Shown: one piece after another, positions 42,495 through 51,807 of the stretch
Layout of the letters: every line of letters begins with the position of its first letter
Position numbering within the stretch: position 1 is the first letter of the stretch
From: PFJX01 sp963713085
Lineage (GTDB): Bacteria > Pseudomonadota > Gammaproteobacteria > Burkholderiales > Thiobacillaceae
Assembly: GCA_963713085.1 (NCBI GenBank)
Contig: CAVQKQ010000018.1
Coordinates: 62,001 to 126,000 of the forward strand
Length of the DNA stretch: 64,000 bases
Direction of reading: 5' to 3'
Position numbers and translations under genes: made by a program
The notes under the pieces: generated by a model
Databases searched by the model: none
What the model saw: the letters and a program-made list of their open reading frames with translations, nothing else
What the model was told of the DNA's origin: nothing

Positions 42495-44141
42495 TCAACG
42501 CCAAAGGTCGGGACCGGCTCCCGGCAATGGCACCGCCAGCATCCGCTCCATTTCCTGCCTGGAAAATGGCCGCAGCATTCCTGAGTCCTTGGGTTTTGGT
42601 GACTTAGCAAGGCTTGTCCAGGCGTCGGCCGGCAATCCATCTACAAGCATTGGATGCGAGGGCCGGAAAAGAATCCTGCCGTTCGCCTGGCGCTTGATAC
42701 TTCCTTTGCCCAATCCCAATGCTGTGGAATCCCGGTGGCAGGATGCGCAATTGCGGGCAGGTCCGGTGGTGTGGGGTTCAATGGCGTGAAAATCCCTCCT
42801 GAAGAGAGGTCTGGGCCATTGCGGATGGGTGACCGACATGATCATGCTGGGCAAGACGGGAACCACCTGGTTATCCGTGTTTACCCCCAATGGTGGCAGG
42901 TCGTTGCGTACGCCACTGCGCTGACTGTTCCAGCGGCCGGGGGTGTTTGCCCGGTCTGCATGATCGTACTGATGCCGGCCGGCACCGAAGTCCATGTGAC
43001 AGCCATAGCACTGGGGCACCCATTGGCTATGGCAGGCCGAACAACTCAGGCGCGTGTGCTGTGTCGCCAAGGGATGCTTGCCGTCCTGGTAGGGCGGGAT
43101 GGGTATGACGCCATGGCCGTCCTTGCGGTGCAACCAGGCCCTATCGCCGCGCAGTTCGATGTTCCACAGGGGTGTGCCCTTGGCGGTCACCGGAAAACGC
43201 GTGCCTGCATCGCTATGGAAGGGAATGCGTGGCAACAGATTTCGATACTTCTCCGACCACTGGGCCCGGGAGATGGTGCGCGTAATCTTGTGGCAGTCGC
43301 TGCAGGCGATGTCCACAGCTTGCTTCGCCAAGGCAGGCGAATGATCAATGCCCAAACCCATCAGATCCCTCTCCGTATGGCAGTCGATACAGCCCATTCC
43401 AGCCCCATGGTGCAGATCGGCGGGACGAAATTCGACCAGGCGGCCGTCCGCCAACTTGCCCGTTGTGGCGGCTGGAGTGTCGGTTTCCGCCAGACCGGCG
43501 TAATTGAGTGAAATGCGACCTGAACGCGAATGGCAACCGAAACAGCGCGCGTCACTCACCTGTGCGGTCAACGCCGGGTGTGCCTGGGACACTTGCGCAT
43601 TGATATGGCAGGCCAGACAGCCTCCGCCTCGATCACGCGTGGCGTCTAGCCGATGGACGGTTTTCTTTTGGCCCAGATGGCAACTGGCGCACTGCTTTCT
43701 AAGCAGACTGTCAGCGGGTGAGTGGGTGAGGTGCATCAGGTCGTTATGACCGGGCCGGTCAGTGGGCTCACCGAAGGCCCGCCGCGTGCTCGCCACCATG
43801 CCGGCACCGGTGTGCATGAGGCTGCGAGCGACACCGTTCACCTTGTCGGCGTGACAGCCACCACATGCTTGCCTCGCACTGTCCATGTCTCCGGGAAAGG
43901 CGATCAGACCACGATGAGCAGCGATTTTTGTTGCCGAGGTCGTGTCGCCTGAATGGCACAGCGTGCAGTCTTGGGAAAAAGCAACGTGCGCGGCGGAAAA
44001 GCCTTTTTCCTGGGCGACATGGCAACGTGTGCAGCCCTGGGCGCTCATGGCTGCTGTACCTGGGTGTGGAACGAGACACAGCAACATCAGAGTCAAGCTG
44101 CATAAGAATTTGCGGGTAACCATCCTGGGGACTGTATACAT
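42495..44141 (-). CDS. Undecaheme (11-heme) cytochrome c
   Basis: This 548-residue protein has a signal peptide (FLCSLTLMLLCLVPHPGTAA) and eleven CXXCH heme motifs: CTRCH, CTLCH, CGGCH, CASCH, CLACH, CFGCH, CIDCH, CSDCH, CSACH, CYGCH and CASCH. No lipobox is evident, so it is probably soluble in the periplasm or loosely attached. It is convergent with the molybdoenzyme genes and divergent from the radical SAM gene. It could connect that complex or the hydrogenases to another carrier. An internal ATG at 44123 is an alternative start. I do not recognise its family beyond multiheme cytochrome c. Confidence 0.88.
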   Translation of the reverse strand: MYTVPRMVTRKFLCSLTLMLLCLVPHPGTAAMSAQGCTRCHVAQEKGFSAAHVAFSQDCTLCHSGDTTSATKIAAHRGLIAFPGDMDSARQACGGCHADKVNGVARSLMHTGAGMVASTRRAFGEPTDRPGHNDLMHLTHSPADSLLRKQCASCHLGQKKTVHRLDATRDRGGGCLACHINAQVSQAHPALTAQVSDARCFGCHSRSGRISLNYAGLAETDTPAATTGKLADGRLVEFRPADLHHGAGMGCIDCHTERDLMGLGIDHSPALAKQAVDIACSDCHKITRTISRAQWSEKYRNLLPRIPFHSDAGTRFPVTAKGTPLWNIELRGDRAWLHRKDGHGVIPIPPYQDGKHPLATQHTRLSCSACHSQWVPQCYGCHMDFGAGRHQYDHADRANTPGRWNSQRSGVRNDLPPLGVNTDNQVVPVLPSMIMSVTHPQWPRPLFRRDFHAIEPHTTGPARNCASCHRDSTALGLGKGSIKRQANGRILFRPSHPMLVDGLPADAWTSLAKSPKPKDSGMLRPFSRQEMERMLAVPLPGAGPDLWR

Positions 44142-44266
44142 AATTCGCTGCTGAGGCTGAAAACGGACTTCTGATGGTCCTTATAATTGTCCGAGTCGCA
44201 GCATAAAAAACAACCTGGAGTAACAACCCTGCGGTGGGGCAAGCGCAGCTTCCCGGCTAAAACGAG

Positions 44267-45544
44267 ATGAATTCCGTGACAGTTGAACGATTGCTGGACG
44301 CCTACCTGCGGCGCAGCTACGCCAGCCAGATGTACTTCCAATTAGGTACGCCGCAGGCGCTGCCGGATGTCGGCCGGATACAACCTGCGGTGCTGTACAT
44401 CCATATTCCCTTCTGTGAATTCCTGTGTCCTTTTTGTTCGTTTCATCGCGTATTGTTGAACGCGTCCAAGGCGACTATGTATTTCTCGGCATTGCGCCGG
44501 GAACTGCGCATCATTGCCGCCAAGGGCTATCAACCGGGCATTGTCTACATTGGGGGTGGCACACCCACCGTATTGCCTGATGAGCTTGCCTTGACCCTGG
44601 AATTGGTTCGTTCGCTGTTCCCTGTTCAGCAGGTATCCGTGGAAACCAACCCCAATCATCTACGTGAAGATGTGCTGTCGGTGTTGAATTCGGTTGGCGT
44701 CGATCGCCTGTCGGTGGGTATTCAGACTTTTGACAATAATCTGCTTAAGGATATGGGGCGCCATGCCTCATACGGCAGCGGTGAACAACTCCGGGAGCGC
44801 CTGAAATTCGCACAGGGCAGGTTCGGGACCCTCAATGCGGACATGATTTTCAACCTTCCCAGGCAGAGCGAACAGTCTCTGATGCGGGATCTGGACATCC
44901 TAATTCATGAGGTCAAGGTGGATCAGGCCTCCATGTATCCATTGATGACTTCCAGGCGCACCGAGAAGGCGATGCGCAAGACCATGGGGACCTATTCACT
45001 GAGGAACGAGAAGCCCTTCTATGACAGGATTCGCCATGAGATGGCCCAGGACTACCAGCTTTCCTCAGTCTGGAGTTTCTCCAGAAACGCGGGACTCATT
45101 GACGAGTACATCATTGCCGATACCGGTTTCATTGGCGCCGGAAGTGGAGCGTTCAGCTATCTGGGGGAGGTCATGTACGCCAATACGTTCGCCATCAACC
45201 GCTATGCCCGCATGATCGACAAAACGGGAACCGCCGTTACGGCCCATCGCGTGCTGGGGGAGTATCAGCAGGCCCAATATGATCTGGTCATGACCCTATT
45301 TGGCCTATCCCTTTCCAAGCGGGATTTTCGACCGAAGTATGGGGGACGCTTCTTCCAACTCCTGTGGAAGGAATTCCTCGCCCTCAGGATATCCGGTGCC
45401 ATTGTCGATGACGGAGATCGGATTCGCCTGACCCGACAGGGCCAGGCCTACTGGGTCATAGTGATGCGTGAGTTCTTCGCCAGCGTGAACAACTTCAGGG
45501 ATCAGATGCGTGATCACGTGAGGGCCGAGCGGGCGATGGCCTAG
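44267..45544 (+). CDS. HemN/HemW-like radical SAM protein
   Basis: This 425-residue protein has a radical SAM domain with CEFLCPFCSF (CxxxCxxC), the GGGTPTVLP and SVGIQTFD motifs of the HemN/HemW/HutW group, and a HemN-like C-terminal domain. Members include coproporphyrinogen dehydrogenase, heme chaperones and anaerobic heme-degrading enzymes. Next to an 11-heme cytochrome, a role in heme handling is plausible. It is divergent from the cytochrome across a 125-base gap. Confidence 0.85.
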   Translation: MNSVTVERLLDAYLRRSYASQMYFQLGTPQALPDVGRIQPAVLYIHIPFCEFLCPFCSFHRVLLNASKATMYFSALRRELRIIAAKGYQPGIVYIGGGTPTVLPDELALTLELVRSLFPVQQVSVETNPNHLREDVLSVLNSVGVDRLSVGIQTFDNNLLKDMGRHASYGSGEQLRERLKFAQGRFGTLNADMIFNLPRQSEQSLMRDLDILIHEVKVDQASMYPLMTSRRTEKAMRKTMGTYSLRNEKPFYDRIRHEMAQDYQLSSVWSFSRNAGLIDEYIIADTGFIGAGSGAFSYLGEVMYANTFAINRYARMIDKTGTAVTAHRVLGEYQQAQYDLVMTLFGLSLSKRDFRPKYGGRFFQLLWKEFLALRISGAIVDDGDRIRLTRQGQAYWVIVMREFFASVNNFRDQMRDHVRAERAMA

Positions 45545-45550
45545 TGGTCC

Positions 45551-45600
45551 GCCGCTCGACCTTCCCCATGCTGTGATGTTCTAAAGGGAGGAGCGGCTTT
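45551..45600. terminator. Possible hairpin between convergent genes
   Basis: GCCGCTC (45551-45557) and GAGCGGC (45591-45597), then TTT, could form a stem with CCTT/AAGG pairing inside. It lies between the ends of the radical SAM gene and the cyclic-nucleotide-binding gene and might stop both. Confidence 0.35.
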
Positions 45601-45634
45601 CAGGGGTGTGGCCGGGGTGGAATGAGGGCCTGTA

Positions 45635-46117
45635 TCAGTAGCGCCCGTGCTGCTTGGCGATGTAGTTGTTCATTTCGACGTACTGGACGTTCATGCGCCG
45701 AAGGATACTGTGCACCTCACGGACGATGGCGCGCATGGCCAGATAAACGATCATCGGCTGTGTGCTGAGCAATTCTTCCAGCCGGTCCCGGGGAAGACTG
45801 AAGACTTGGGTCGGGCCGATGGCGCGCAAAGTGGCGCTATGTTCCAGACTGTCGAGAAAGCCCAATTCGCCCGCCATGTCGCGCGTTCGCAGGACATGCA
45901 ACACAACCCATTCGTCTTTCCCGGTATCCCGTGTGACGGCCAGGCTACCAGAGGCGATGACATAAAGCTCGTTGCTGACCTCGCCCTCCCGGATCAAAAC
46001 ATCGGCGTCATTGAGGCTTTTCCAGGAAACAAGATTGGCGAGAACATCCTTCTGTTCGTCGTTCATTTCGGCGACAAGCGGCGATGAGCGAACCATTTCC
46101 GCGTGATTGACTGACAT
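45635..46117 (-). CDS. Stand-alone cyclic-nucleotide-binding domain protein
   Basis: This 160-residue protein is a single CRP-type cyclic-nucleotide-binding domain (VLIREGEVSNELYVIASGSL, AGELGFLDSLEHSATLRAI) followed by a helical tail (HSILRRMNVQYVEMNNY). It lacks a DNA-binding HTH domain, so it is not a complete CRP/FNR regulator. Start ATG 46117 has GTGAGGT upstream; a longer in-frame start at 46186 is less likely. It is divergent from hynS. Confidence 0.8.
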   Translation of the reverse strand: MSVNHAEMVRSSPLVAEMNDEQKDVLANLVSWKSLNDADVLIREGEVSNELYVIASGSLAVTRDTGKDEWVVLHVLRTRDMAGELGFLDSLEHSATLRAIGPTQVFSLPRDRLEELLSTQPMIVYLAMRAIVREVHSILRRMNVQYVEMNNYIAKQHGRY

Positions 46118-46524
46118 GGCAAACCTCACTTCTATCGCAAAGAGACTGAATCGTTGATTCGATCCTTTGAAGATTGAATTCACCAAGCCGAAAACCCTGA
46201 AAAATCAAGGGCTGTGGAAGTTCAACCTGGAATGAATTCAAACTTAAAAGACTAAGTTAATAGAAACAAACCGACAGTGGCGGGAGGCATGCAAACCTTG
46301 GATACCTTTGGCCGATGGCAATTAAAACACACTAGCCTTAAAACCGCATTTTGCAGCTTGCGGACATGAAGCTGCGGTTATTCAAACGCTATGCAGCGCG
46401 CCAGCTTCGTCCTGATGGGGGGCCGGCTGTGGCCTAGAATGAAAGGGCTGCAAATTGCGGGTAAGTGGAGATTGGGGTCTGAATCGAACTTAGATGAGTG
46501 TTGGAAGCCAGGAGGCGACACCTT
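46118..46524. other. 407-base regulatory gap upstream of hynS
   Basis: No gene is supported here. It holds an inverted repeat GCAGCTT/AAGCTGC (46353-46375) and a weak sigma-54-like match TGGCGGGAGGCATGCA (GG at 46279-46280, GC at 46291-46292). It probably carries the promoters of both the divergent cyclic-nucleotide-binding gene and the Isp hydrogenase operon. The AT content is visibly higher than in neighbouring coding DNA. Confidence 0.45.
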
Positions 46525-47604
46525 ATGCAAGGTCCATTGATTGACTCCCTCGCGCGGCAAGGTGTGACCCGCCGCAAATTCCTCAAGTTCTGCGCCACCT
46601 TGGCGTCCCTGATGGCGTTGCCGCCTTCCGCGGGGCGCGCCATGGCGGATGCGATGGCGTCGGCCAGGCGACCCTCGGTCATCTGGCTGCCATTCCAGGA
46701 ATGCACCGGCTGTACCGAGTCCATCACCCGATCCCATTCGCCCACCATCGAGGGAATGATCTTCGACATGGTCTCCCTGGATTATCAGGAGACCCTCATG
46801 GCGGCAGCCGGGCATCAGGCGGAAGAGGCCCTGCACAACGCCATGAAGGAGAACGACGGGAAATACCTGCTCATCGTCGACGGTTCCATCCCCCTGGCCA
46901 TGGACGGTGCCTATTCCTGCATTGCCGGCCGTTCCAACCTGGATACCTTGAAAGAGGTGGCCAAGGGCGCCGCCGCGATCGTCTCCATGGGATCCTGCGC
47001 CTCCTTCGGCGGTATTCCCAAGGCTAATCCGAACCCTACCGGGGCGGTGGCGGTGTCGGACATCATCAAGGACAAACCCATCGTCAACATCCCGGGTTGT
47101 CCACCCATCCCGGTGGTCATGACGGGGGTGCTGGCCCATTTCCTCACCTTCGGCAGCCTGCCCGAGTTGGACAAGCTGGGGCGTCCCAAGGCGTTCTTCG
47201 GCGAAACCATCCATGACCGCTGCTACCGGCGTCCCTTCTACGACCAGGGCAAGTTCGCCAAGACCTTCGACGATGAAGGCGCGCGCAATGGCTGGTGCCT
47301 GTTCGAACTGGGCTGCAAGGGCCCGGTGACCCACAATGCCTGCGCGACCGTGAAATGGAATGGCGGCACCTCCTGGCCGGTGGAGTCGGGGCATGGATGC
47401 CTGGGCTGTTCCGAACCGGATTTCTGGGATGGCGGCGGATTCTACAAGGCGTTGTCCATGCCGGCCAATCCGCTCCGGATGGTTTCCGGGGCCGCGGTGG
47501 CCGGCGCCGCGGTCGGGGTGGCGATCAGCTTTGCCAACCGGGCCAAGAAAGCCAGCGCCAAGGCCGATCACGAGACCACCACCCTGGCCGATCTGGAGAA
47601 ATGA
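46525..47604 (+). CDS. hynS: [NiFe] hydrogenase small subunit, Isp-type (group 1e)
   Basis: This 359-residue protein has a Tat signal (VTRRKFLKF). The proximal cluster uses the standard four cysteines, C60, C63, C158 and C192; positions that are cysteine in oxygen-tolerant enzymes are glycine here (CTGC and SCASFGGIP). The C terminus has a hydrophobic anchor. AGGAGG precedes the ATG at 46525; a GTG at 46498 is less likely. The order hynS-isp1-isp2-orf-hynL marks an Isp-type enzyme, which can work with sulfur or cytochrome carriers in purple sulfur bacteria. Confidence 0.95.
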   Translation: MQGPLIDSLARQGVTRRKFLKFCATLASLMALPPSAGRAMADAMASARRPSVIWLPFQECTGCTESITRSHSPTIEGMIFDMVSLDYQETLMAAAGHQAEEALHNAMKENDGKYLLIVDGSIPLAMDGAYSCIAGRSNLDTLKEVAKGAAAIVSMGSCASFGGIPKANPNPTGAVAVSDIIKDKPIVNIPGCPPIPVVMTGVLAHFLTFGSLPELDKLGRPKAFFGETIHDRCYRRPFYDQGKFAKTFDDEGARNGWCLFELGCKGPVTHNACATVKWNGGTSWPVESGHGCLGCSEPDFWDGGGFYKALSMPANPLRMVSGAAVAGAAVGVAISFANRAKKASAKADHETTTLADLEK

Positions 47605-47606
47605 TC

Positions 47607-48266
47607 ATGAACGAAATCCAGTTTCTCACCTGGGTTCGTGGAACGGGCCTGAATATCGCGATAAGCGTCTTCCTGCTGGGCGTGGTCTGGCGTTTGTTGG
47701 AGATCTACTCGCTGGGAAGAAAGAAAGACCTGTCCGCGCCCAGACATGCCGCGGGCGCATCAGGCTGGCATACCGTGTACCGGCGTTCCTTCCCCCCGCC
47801 CGGGATGCTGAAACGTGCACCCGTAAGCTACATCGGCGGCTACGTGTTCCACTTCGGCCTGGTCGTGGTGGTGTTGCTGTTCGCGCCCCACATCAAGCTG
47901 ATCCAGAGTTTGACCGGCTTGAGTTGGCCGGGATTGCCTTCCCAGTTCATAGACATGGCGGCGGTGGTGACCATGGCGGCCATGGTGGTGGTACTGGTGG
48001 ATCGCATCAATAAACCGACCAAGCGTTTCCTCAGCACCTTCGAGGATTGGTTCACCTGGGCGGTGACTTTCCTGCCGTTGTTGACGGGATGGCTGGCCGT
48101 GCGGCATCTACTGTTGCCCTATACCACCATGTTGGCCGTGCATATTCTGAGCGTGGAGCTGTTGCTGGTCGTGCTGCCCTTCACCAAGCTGTTCCACGTC
48201 TTTACCCTGTTTGGATCGCGGTGGTTCAACGGCCAGGTCAATGGTCATAAAGGGGTGCCGATATGA
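47607..48266 (+). CDS. isp1: Isp1 cytochrome b-like membrane subunit
   Basis: This 219-residue protein has about five membrane segments, with histidines in VFHFGLVVVVLLFAPHIK, VRHLLLPYTTMLAVHILSVE and LFHVF, resembling NarI/DsrM b-type cytochromes. It should anchor the Isp hydrogenase and pass electrons between it and Isp2 or quinone. GGAGA precedes the ATG at 47607. isp2 overlaps its stop. Confidence 0.88.
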   Translation: MNEIQFLTWVRGTGLNIAISVFLLGVVWRLLEIYSLGRKKDLSAPRHAAGASGWHTVYRRSFPPPGMLKRAPVSYIGGYVFHFGLVVVVLLFAPHIKLIQSLTGLSWPGLPSQFIDMAAVVTMAAMVVVLVDRINKPTKRFLSTFEDWFTWAVTFLPLLTGWLAVRHLLLPYTTMLAVHILSVELLLVVLPFTKLFHVFTLFGSRWFNGQVNGHKGVPI

Positions 48267-49519
48267 GCGCGTCATTGGAAAAGGGCGTCAGGGTCCTCAA
48301 GGAAATCATCGACGCCCCCATCGCCAGTTATTTCAACAGTTGCGTGCATTGCGGCCTGTGTGCCGAAGCCTGTCTGTTCTACACGGAAACGGGGGATCCC
48401 AAATACACGCCCATCCATAAGCTCGAACCCTTGCGCCGGATCTATCAGCAGGAATACACCTTGCTCGGGCGCCTGGCCAAGATGGTGGGGCTTTCCAAGC
48501 CGGTGACCGACGAGGAACTGGATCAATGGCAGGAACTTGTCTACAACAGCTGCACCCTCTGCGGTCGCTGCTCCGTTGTCTGTCCTGTGGGCAACGATAT
48601 TGTCTACATGGTGCTGAAATTCCGTGAAGGAATGTCTGCTTCGGGTCATGCGCCCAAAGGCATGAAGGCGGCGGTGAACCGGACTGTGACCATAGGCAGC
48701 CCCATGGGTGTCAAATTGCCCGCTGTGAAGGCCCAGATAAAACACGTGGAAGCGGACCACGGTATTCCCGTCCCCCTGGATGTGGAAGGTGCCGAGTACA
48801 TGGTGATGCTCTCTTCGATGGAGATCATCAACTTCCCGGAATACCTCGGCGCCATCGCCAAGATCATGAAGCAGGCCGGCAAGACCTGGACCCTGTGCTC
48901 CACGGCCTTCGAGGCTACCAATGCAGGCTATCAAATCGGCAACTCTGATCTGAATCGGGTGATCGTGTCACGCATCGTCGACGCGGCTGAGCGACTCAAG
49001 GTCAAGACCGTGATCAGCCCGGAATGCGGCCATGCATACTCCGCCTTGCGCTGGCAGGGCGCCAATGTGATAGGGCGGCCCTATACCTTCAATGTGCAAC
49101 ATATCCTTGAAGTGCTCGATGATTTCCGCGCCCAGGGTTTGCTTAAAACCGAAGGTTTCGAGACCGACCGTCTCACCTTCCATGATCCTTGCCAGTTGGC
49201 CCGGCGTGGCGGCGTAATCCAGCCTCAACGCAACTTGATGAAGATGGTGGCAAAGGACTTCGTCGAGATGCCCGACGCCGGGTTCATGAACTGGTGCTGC
49301 GGCGGTGGGGGCGGGGTATCCGCCATCGAGGAAGGCGAGGAATTGCGGCTGGAGACCTTCAAGAAGAAGAAGTCCCAGTTGGAGGCGGTCAAGCCGGATC
49401 GCCTGGTGACCGCCTGCGCCAACTGCCGCATCGTCATCGAAGAGGGCCTGGAGCATTACCAGATGGACATTCCGGTGATCGGCCTGACCGAGATGATCGC
49501 GGAACACATTCCGGAATAA
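48263..49519 (+). CDS. isp2: Isp2 HdrD-like iron-sulfur protein
   Basis: This 418-residue protein has two [4Fe-4S] motifs (CVHCGLCAEAC and CTLCGRCSVVCP) and two cysteine-rich CCG-like domains (HDPCQLARRGGV and NWCCGGGGGVSA), as in heterodisulfide reductase subunit D and DsrK. It has no signal peptide, so it should sit on the cytoplasmic side with Isp1. It overlaps isp1 by four bases. Confidence 0.92.
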   Translation: MSASLEKGVRVLKEIIDAPIASYFNSCVHCGLCAEACLFYTETGDPKYTPIHKLEPLRRIYQQEYTLLGRLAKMVGLSKPVTDEELDQWQELVYNSCTLCGRCSVVCPVGNDIVYMVLKFREGMSASGHAPKGMKAAVNRTVTIGSPMGVKLPAVKAQIKHVEADHGIPVPLDVEGAEYMVMLSSMEIINFPEYLGAIAKIMKQAGKTWTLCSTAFEATNAGYQIGNSDLNRVIVSRIVDAAERLKVKTVISPECGHAYSALRWQGANVIGRPYTFNVQHILEVLDDFRAQGLLKTEGFETDRLTFHDPCQLARRGGVIQPQRNLMKMVAKDFVEMPDAGFMNWCCGGGGGVSAIEEGEELRLETFKKKKSQLEAVKPDRLVTACANCRIVIEEGLEHYQMDIPVIGLTEMIAEHIPE

Positions 49520-49532
49520 GGAGCTTGAAGCC

Positions 49533-49979
49533 ATGGCAATCACCAATGACAAGGATTTCAAGGAAGCCCTGGTCGGACTTTCCACTGCACTGCAGCGTCA
49601 GTTGGCGGCGCGTTTCACGGAAAGCGTGCTCACGCTAACCGCGGACTCGCGGGTGGTGGGCGCCGTGGGCGCCGCCATGCGGCCAGACATCACCGATGCG
49701 GAACTGGCTTCTGTGTACCAAGCGGCCAGGACGGCCAGCGTGGAGAGCTATACCCAGTGTGGCCGGGAATGCGATTGGATGACCCAGGCCGGGCATTTCG
49801 TGTCCAAGGCGGCGACCGCCTGTGTCCAGCCCGCTGAGGCTGGCGGCAACCTGGCCTGGGAAGCGGCCATGCAAGCCCGCATGGCGCGCCTGAGCGAGGC
49901 CATCGCCACCGGTTTGGGTACTCAGAACAGCGAAGCCGAAGAGCAATACCGCCGCCTCGAAGCTTTCTTGAATCGGTGA
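49533..49979 (+). CDS. Unknown 148-residue protein inside the Isp hydrogenase operon
   Basis: This soluble, mostly helical protein lies between isp2 and hynL. It has two cysteines in ESYTQCGRECDWMTQAG and one in AATACVQP, and no signal peptide or membrane segment. I do not recognise a family. AAGGAG precedes the start. Its position suggests an assembly or structural role for the Isp-type enzyme. The best-known Isp operons have isp2 and hynL adjacent. Confidence 0.8.
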   Translation: MAITNDKDFKEALVGLSTALQRQLAARFTESVLTLTADSRVVGAVGAAMRPDITDAELASVYQAARTASVESYTQCGRECDWMTQAGHFVSKAATACVQPAEAGGNLAWEAAMQARMARLSEAIATGLGTQNSEAEEQYRRLEAFLNR

Positions 49980-49991
49980 GGAAGAACGGCC

Positions 49992-51767
49992 ATGACCACA
50001 GCACAACGCATCGTCGTTGACCCCATCACCCGCATCGAGGGCCATCTGCGCATCGAGGCGGAAACGGACGACTCCGGCAGGATCACCCGGGCGTCTTCCG
50101 CCGGCACCATGGTGCGCGGTATCGAGATCATCCTGCGCGGGCGCGACCCGCGCGACGCCTGGGCCTTCGCACAGCGCATCTGCGGGGTTTGCACCCTGGT
50201 GCACGGTTTGGCCTCGGTACGGGCGGTCGAGGACGCCCTGCATCGCGCCATCCCCGGTTATGCCATCCCAGCCAATGCCCAGGTCATCCGCAACCTGATG
50301 AGTGCGGCCCAGTTCGTGCACGACCACGTCATGCACTTCTACCACCTGCATGCCCTGGACTGGGTGGATGTGGTGTCGGCCCTGAAGGCCGATCCGAAAG
50401 CCACCTCGGAGCTGGCCCAAAGCATTTCCAGCTGGCCCAAGTCCTCGCCCGGCTACTTCGCCGATGTCCAGAAGCGGGTGAAGACCTTCGTCGAGCAAGG
50501 GCAACTGGGCATCTTCGCCAACGCCTACTGGGGGCATCCGGCTTACAAACTGCCGCCGGAGGCCAACCTGATGGCGGTGGCCCACTATCTGGAGGCGCTT
50601 GCCTGGCAGCGTGATGTGGTCAAGCTCCACACCATATTCGGCGGCAAGAACCCCCACCCCAACTTCCTTGTGGGTGGCGTGCCGTCAGCCATCAGTATTC
50701 ACCTCGATCGAGGTGGAAGAGGGGCCGGCCAGGATGCCACCGCGCTCAATCTGGTGGGCCTGGAGATCGTGCTGAACGTCATCAAGCAGATGCGGGAGTT
50801 CGTCGACCAGGTCTACGTGCCGGACACCCTGGCCATCGCTTCCTTCTATAAGGATTGGGGCGGCCGGGGCGAAGGCGTGGGCAACTTCCTGTCATTCGGT
50901 GACCTGCCGGACAAGGATATGTGGACGCCGGATTCCTTCCTGATCCCGCGAGGCGTCATACTTAACCGGGATATCTCCACACTGCACCCCATCAATTTGG
51001 ATGACGAGAACGAGATACAGGAATTCGTCACCCATGCCTGGTACCAGTACCAGGAAGGCGACGGGAAAGGCCTGCATCCCTTCAAGGGCGAGACGGAGTT
51101 CAATTTCACCGGGCCCAAGCCGCCTTACGACTTCCTGGACGTGGAAAACAAGTATTCCTGGCTCAAGTCGCCACGCTGGAACGGCAAGCCCATGGAGGTC
51201 GGTCCCCTGGCCCGGGTGCTGGTGATGTATGCAAGTGGTGACAAGCAGGCCAAGGAACTGGTGGATTACACTCTCAAACACTTGGGCGTTCCGGTAACGG
51301 CCCTGTTCTCCACCCTCGGCCGTACCGCGGCACGAACCCTGGAAACCAAGATCCTGGCGGACAACATGCAGGGCATGTTCGACAAGCTCATGGCCAACAT
51401 CAAGGCGGGCGATGTGCGTACCTTCAACGAACAGTATTGGGATCCGTCCACCTGGCCCAAGTCAATGCACGGCGTGGGCCTGCTGGAGGCCCCGCGCGGC
51501 GGCCTGTCCCACTGGATCGTGGTGGAGGACGGCAAAATCGACAACTACCAGGCCATCGTGCCCAGCACCTGGAATGCCGGCCCGCGCGACGCCCAGGGCC
51601 TGTCCGGCCCCTACGAGGCCGCCCTGCAGGACAACCATGTGTTGGCGGACCCCAAGCAGCCCATCGAAATCCTGCGCACCATCCACAGCTTCGATCCCTG
51701 CATCGCCTGTGCGGTGCATGTGACCGATCCGGAGGGCGAGGAACTGGTGAAGGTCAAGGTGAAGTAG
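49992..51767 (+). CDS. hynL: [NiFe] hydrogenase large subunit, Isp-type
   Basis: This 591-residue catalytic subunit has QRICGVCTLVH at the N-terminal NiFe site and DPCIACAVH near the end, followed by the cleavable peptide VTDPEGEELVKVKVK. It pairs with HynS. Sequence blocks shared with HyaB (such as HLRIE and PKATS segments) show common group 1 ancestry. It lies 12 bases after the unknown gene. No T-run terminator separates it from the next genes. Confidence 0.96.
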   Translation: MTTAQRIVVDPITRIEGHLRIEAETDDSGRITRASSAGTMVRGIEIILRGRDPRDAWAFAQRICGVCTLVHGLASVRAVEDALHRAIPGYAIPANAQVIRNLMSAAQFVHDHVMHFYHLHALDWVDVVSALKADPKATSELAQSISSWPKSSPGYFADVQKRVKTFVEQGQLGIFANAYWGHPAYKLPPEANLMAVAHYLEALAWQRDVVKLHTIFGGKNPHPNFLVGGVPSAISIHLDRGGRGAGQDATALNLVGLEIVLNVIKQMREFVDQVYVPDTLAIASFYKDWGGRGEGVGNFLSFGDLPDKDMWTPDSFLIPRGVILNRDISTLHPINLDDENEIQEFVTHAWYQYQEGDGKGLHPFKGETEFNFTGPKPPYDFLDVENKYSWLKSPRWNGKPMEVGPLARVLVMYASGDKQAKELVDYTLKHLGVPVTALFSTLGRTAARTLETKILADNMQGMFDKLMANIKAGDVRTFNEQYWDPSTWPKSMHGVGLLEAPRGGLSHWIVVEDGKIDNYQAIVPSTWNAGPRDAQGLSGPYEAALQDNHVLADPKQPIEILRTIHSFDPCIACAVHVTDPEGEELVKVKVK

Positions 51768-51807
51768 CGCAATTCCTCCCCGGAAAGGGGGCAGAAGGAG
51801 GTGTGAT

